7,344 nucleotides of DNA from assembly GCA_003647035.1 (NCBI GenBank), contig QMMB01000158.1:1-7344 (forward strand), written 5' to 3'. Numbering within the stretch: position 1 is the first letter of the stretch; the number at the start of each line of letters is the position of its first letter. The DNA comes from Deltaproteobacteria bacterium. GTDB taxonomy: Bacteria; Myxococcota_A; Polyangia; Polyangiales; Houyiibacteriaceae. The notes beneath the pieces were generated by a model, which saw only the letters and a program-made list of their open reading frames with translations, had not been told where the DNA came from and did no database searches. Made by a program: the position numbers and the translations under genes. Positions 5,816 through 7,344 of this stretch are shown piece by piece.

Positions 5816-6576
5816 CGGTCTTTGGCCGGTCCCGCTACGTAGGCTGCGACGCCCATGTGGTCTGGCTGCGTTGCCTCGATGCTCAGCGGGGTGATCGAGA
5901 TGAGCCCTTCGTCGAGCGCCTCCGTATCGGCGCCTTCGACTGGGTGGCTTTTCACGTGTCCGGGGCCACCGATCCACAAATAGTGACGGCCCCGCGGCTC
6001 GTCACGTACACCGCCCTCGTCGGCGTATAGGCGAAGGCCGAGCCTCGTCGCACGAATCCCCTTGGGCGGGACCGGCGGGAAGTTCACGTTGAGCAGGACG
6101 GCCTGGCCTTCCGGCGCAGTCGTCCCAAGGAGCTGCTTGCAGAAACGCTTAGCGTACTGCGCGGCACCCTCCATGTCGGAGGATGAGTTGGAGAAGGCGA
6201 TGGAGGGCACGCCTCGAAGCGTTCCCTCGCGAGCGGCCGCCACCGTGCCCGAATAGTGCACGTCGTTGCCGAGATTGGGCCCGTGGTTGATTCCCGAAAC
6301 CACCAAGTCAGGCCTGCGCGGAAGGAGGTCGGCCAAGAAGAATGCGACGTAGACGCAGTCTGCGGGTGTGCCGTCGACCGCCCATACACGCGGCTCCACT
6401 TCGTGGAAGCGAAGCGGATGGTGGAGCGTGATCGAGTGACTCTTTGCGCTCTGCTCGAGCTGAGGCGCGACGGTGTAGACGTCAGCAAAGCCGGCCAACG
6501 CCTCACGCAGCGCGACGATGCCGGCTGCGGCGACCCCATCATCATTGGACACGAGGATGAGTGGGCGATCCGACAT
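5812..6576 (-). CDS. surE: 5'/3'-nucleotidase SurE
   Basis: This 254-residue cytoplasmic phosphatase removes phosphate from nucleoside 5'- and 3'-monophosphates in a metal-dependent way. The N-terminal SNDDG at 10-14 supplies the metal ligands Asp12 and Asp13. Ser43 in QSAKSHSIT and Asn97 in SGINHGPN complete the site known from SurE structures. SGTVAAAREG at 109-118 is the conserved follow-on motif. The length matches the family. The ATG at 6576 gives the usual N-terminus directly before the LILVSNDDG strand; the upstream ribosome site is weak. The gene follows tRNA-Pro at 127 bases and overlaps apt by four bases (ATGA), so the two enzymes of nucleotide turnover are probably made together. 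In E. coli and other bacteria surE is tied to stationary-phase survival; that role is not testable from this sequence. Confidence 0.96.
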   Translation of the reverse strand: MSDRPLILVSNDDGVAAAGIVALREALAGFADVYTVAPQLEQSAKSHSITLHHPLRFHEVEPRVWAVDGTPADCVYVAFFLADLLPRRPDLVVSGINHGPNLGNDVHYSGTVAAAREGTLRGVPSIAFSNSSSDMEGAAQYAKRFCKQLLGTTAPEGQAVLLNVNFPPVPPKGIRATRLGLRLYADEGGVRDEPRGRHYLWIGGPGHVKSHPVEGADTEALDEGLISITPLSIEATQPDHMGVAAYVAGPAKDR

Positions 6577-6610
6577 GCGCTGAACGACCTATCGCGGAAG
6601 CACCCCCAAG

Positions 6611-6628
6611 GCAACGGGAGCAACGGGA
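6611..6628. repeat. Perfect tandem repeat of a 9-base unit
   Basis: GCAACGGGA occurs twice in direct succession in the leader between tRNA-Pro and surE. Two copies only; it could be a recent slippage event. No function can be assigned. Confidence 0.6.
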
Positions 6629-6675
6629 ACCCGCGGGCGGTGGGTAGTGGGCGGGAACAATGGAGAGGGAGGACC

Positions 6676-6701
6676 GGCGGGCCTTCGCCCTCCGGCCCGC
6701 C
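6676..6701 (-). terminator. GC-rich hairpin just downstream of tRNA-Pro
   Basis: GGCGGGCC (6676-6683) and GGCCCGCC (6694-6701) form a perfect 8-base-pair stem with a 10-base loop, two bases after the encoded CCA of tRNA-Pro. The minus-strand sequence beyond it is pyrimidine-rich (CCTCCCTCTCC) but lacks a true run of U. It may terminate or attenuate tRNA-Pro transcription before surE, or mark the 3' processing site. Confidence 0.45.
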
Positions 6702-6703
6702 AT

Positions 6704-6780
<77 letters not shown>

Positions 6781-6805
6781 TCCACCCTCTATTTGAGGGC
6801 ACGCG

Positions 6806-6833
6806 ACTCTAACTCAGGACTCCCTGAACGCAA
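6806..6833 (-). promoter_or_regulatory. Possible promoter of tRNA-Pro with a palindrome in its spacer
   Basis: On the minus strand TTGCGT (6833-6828) and TAGAGT (6811-6806) are 16 bases apart, with three and four of six consensus matches. Transcription would begin about 20 bases before the tRNA. The spacer contains the inverted repeat TCAGG-GAGT-CCTGA (6827-6814), which could be an operator or chance. The match is weak. Confidence 0.25.
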
Positions 6834-6879
6834 ATCAAAAGCAGTTCAGAAGCACCTGAGAAGCGCACAAACGGACAGC

Positions 6880-7335
6880 TCAGGCCTCTGGGCCGCGGCT
6901 GACTGTAACCGGGATCACTTTGTGGACGGTCACCTGCAGGGGCTTGGCTTTCACAGGCTGCGTTTCGGCCTCTACGAGCTGGTCGCGAAGCTCGGCGAGC
7001 TGCTGACGGAGACCCAGGAGCTCTGCACGCAATGCGACCTCACGCTGTGCACGGGGCTCAGGAGGACTGCTCCGCTGGTGACGACCCAGGTCGCGGATGC
7101 GTTTGCGAGCACCTGGAATCGTGAAGCCGTCGTCGTGAAGGAGTTGACGAATCAACATCGCAAGCTCGACGTCTTTGCGGCTGTACTGGCGATGCGCGCC
7201 GCGAGTTTTCTTGGGACGCAGCGCGGCGAACTCGGTCTCCCAGTAGCGGAGTGCGTGTGGCTTGACGCCGACGATGTCCGCGACCTCGCCAATCTTGAAG
7301 AACAACTTATCAGGCAGTTGGGTGCGCCGTGTCAT
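6880..7335 (-). CDS. MerR-family transcriptional regulator
   Basis: This 151-residue protein has an N-terminal MerR-type winged helix-turn-helix at about 11-82. KIGEVADIVGVKPHALRYWE (14-33) is the helix-turn-helix with the family's RYWE signature, and HRQYSRKDVE at 48-57 is the wing. The middle (about 85-97) is a Pro/Arg-rich linker, followed by a Leu-rich segment at about 98-125 likely to be the coiled-coil dimer helix. The tail (126-151) has no effector domain and no cysteines, so metal or redox sensing as in MerR or SoxR is unlikely. The ATG at 7335 gives the usual family N-terminus; only nine more bases of sequence are available, so its promoter is not in view. Such short MerR proteins commonly lie beside ihfA in deltaproteobacteria, so ihfA just beyond the window edge is a reasonable guess. 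Its target is not known; the tRNA-Pro spacer palindrome is one possible site. Confidence 0.88.
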   Translation of the reverse strand: MTRRTQLPDKLFFKIGEVADIVGVKPHALRYWETEFAALRPKKTRGAHRQYSRKDVELAMLIRQLLHDDGFTIPGARKRIRDLGRHQRSSPPEPRAQREVALRAELLGLRQQLAELRDQLVEAETQPVKAKPLQVTVHKVIPVTVSRGPEA

Positions 7336-7344
7336 GGCTCGAAC

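Noticed and set aside
5816..5977. Upstream extension of apt
   Set aside because: The added 54 residues are Arg-rich, lie within surE in another frame and are not found at the start of Apt proteins.

Overview
This is a GC-rich stretch of bacterial chromosome, densely coded, with no gene-free gap longer than about 130 bases. No phage, insertion sequence, CRISPR array or defence island is visible. The gene set is a MerR-type regulator, a tRNA-Pro gene and surE in a row, a Tat-exported HiPIP, a short DsbD and a TPR protein that is already 487 residues long in its visible part. With the base composition, this fits a myxobacterium or related deltaproteobacterial lineage (Myxococcota). That placement is an inference from gene content, not a proven assignment.

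Left part (1-2015): the 3' end of a large TPR-repeat gene on the plus strand runs into the 3' end of a small five-helix membrane protein gene on the minus strand. Their stop codons overlap in the tetranucleotide CTAG. A 70-base spacer then separates the membrane protein's start from dsbD, which is transcribed the other way.

Middle part (2086-4533, plus strand): three closely spaced genes, probably one transcription unit. They are a short DsbD (membrane domain plus C-terminal thioredoxin domain, without the usual N-terminal domain), a Tat-signal high-potential iron-sulfur protein (HiPIP), and an MlaF-type ABC ATPase without its permease and substrate-binding partners. The first two act at or beyond the inner membrane in thiol and electron transfer. 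The third would power lipid or solute transport across the envelope.

Right part (4543-7335, all minus strand): reading leftward the order is a MerR-family regulator, tRNA-Pro(GGG), surE, apt, tRNA-Arg(CCU) and an HNH endonuclease-like gene. surE and apt overlap in an ATGA and form a nucleotide salvage pair: a nucleoside monophosphate phosphatase and adenine phosphoribosyltransferase. Both tRNAs are complete with encoded CCA. Candidate promoters lie before tRNA-Pro, tRNA-Arg and the HNH gene; the last overlaps an unusual cluster of GTTC/GAAC half-sites.

Most of the window looks like ordinary core chromosome. I did not find a clear new biological system. The points most worth following are the DsbD-HiPIP pairing, the extra cysteines of the HiPIP, and the palindromic cluster at the HNH gene promoter.
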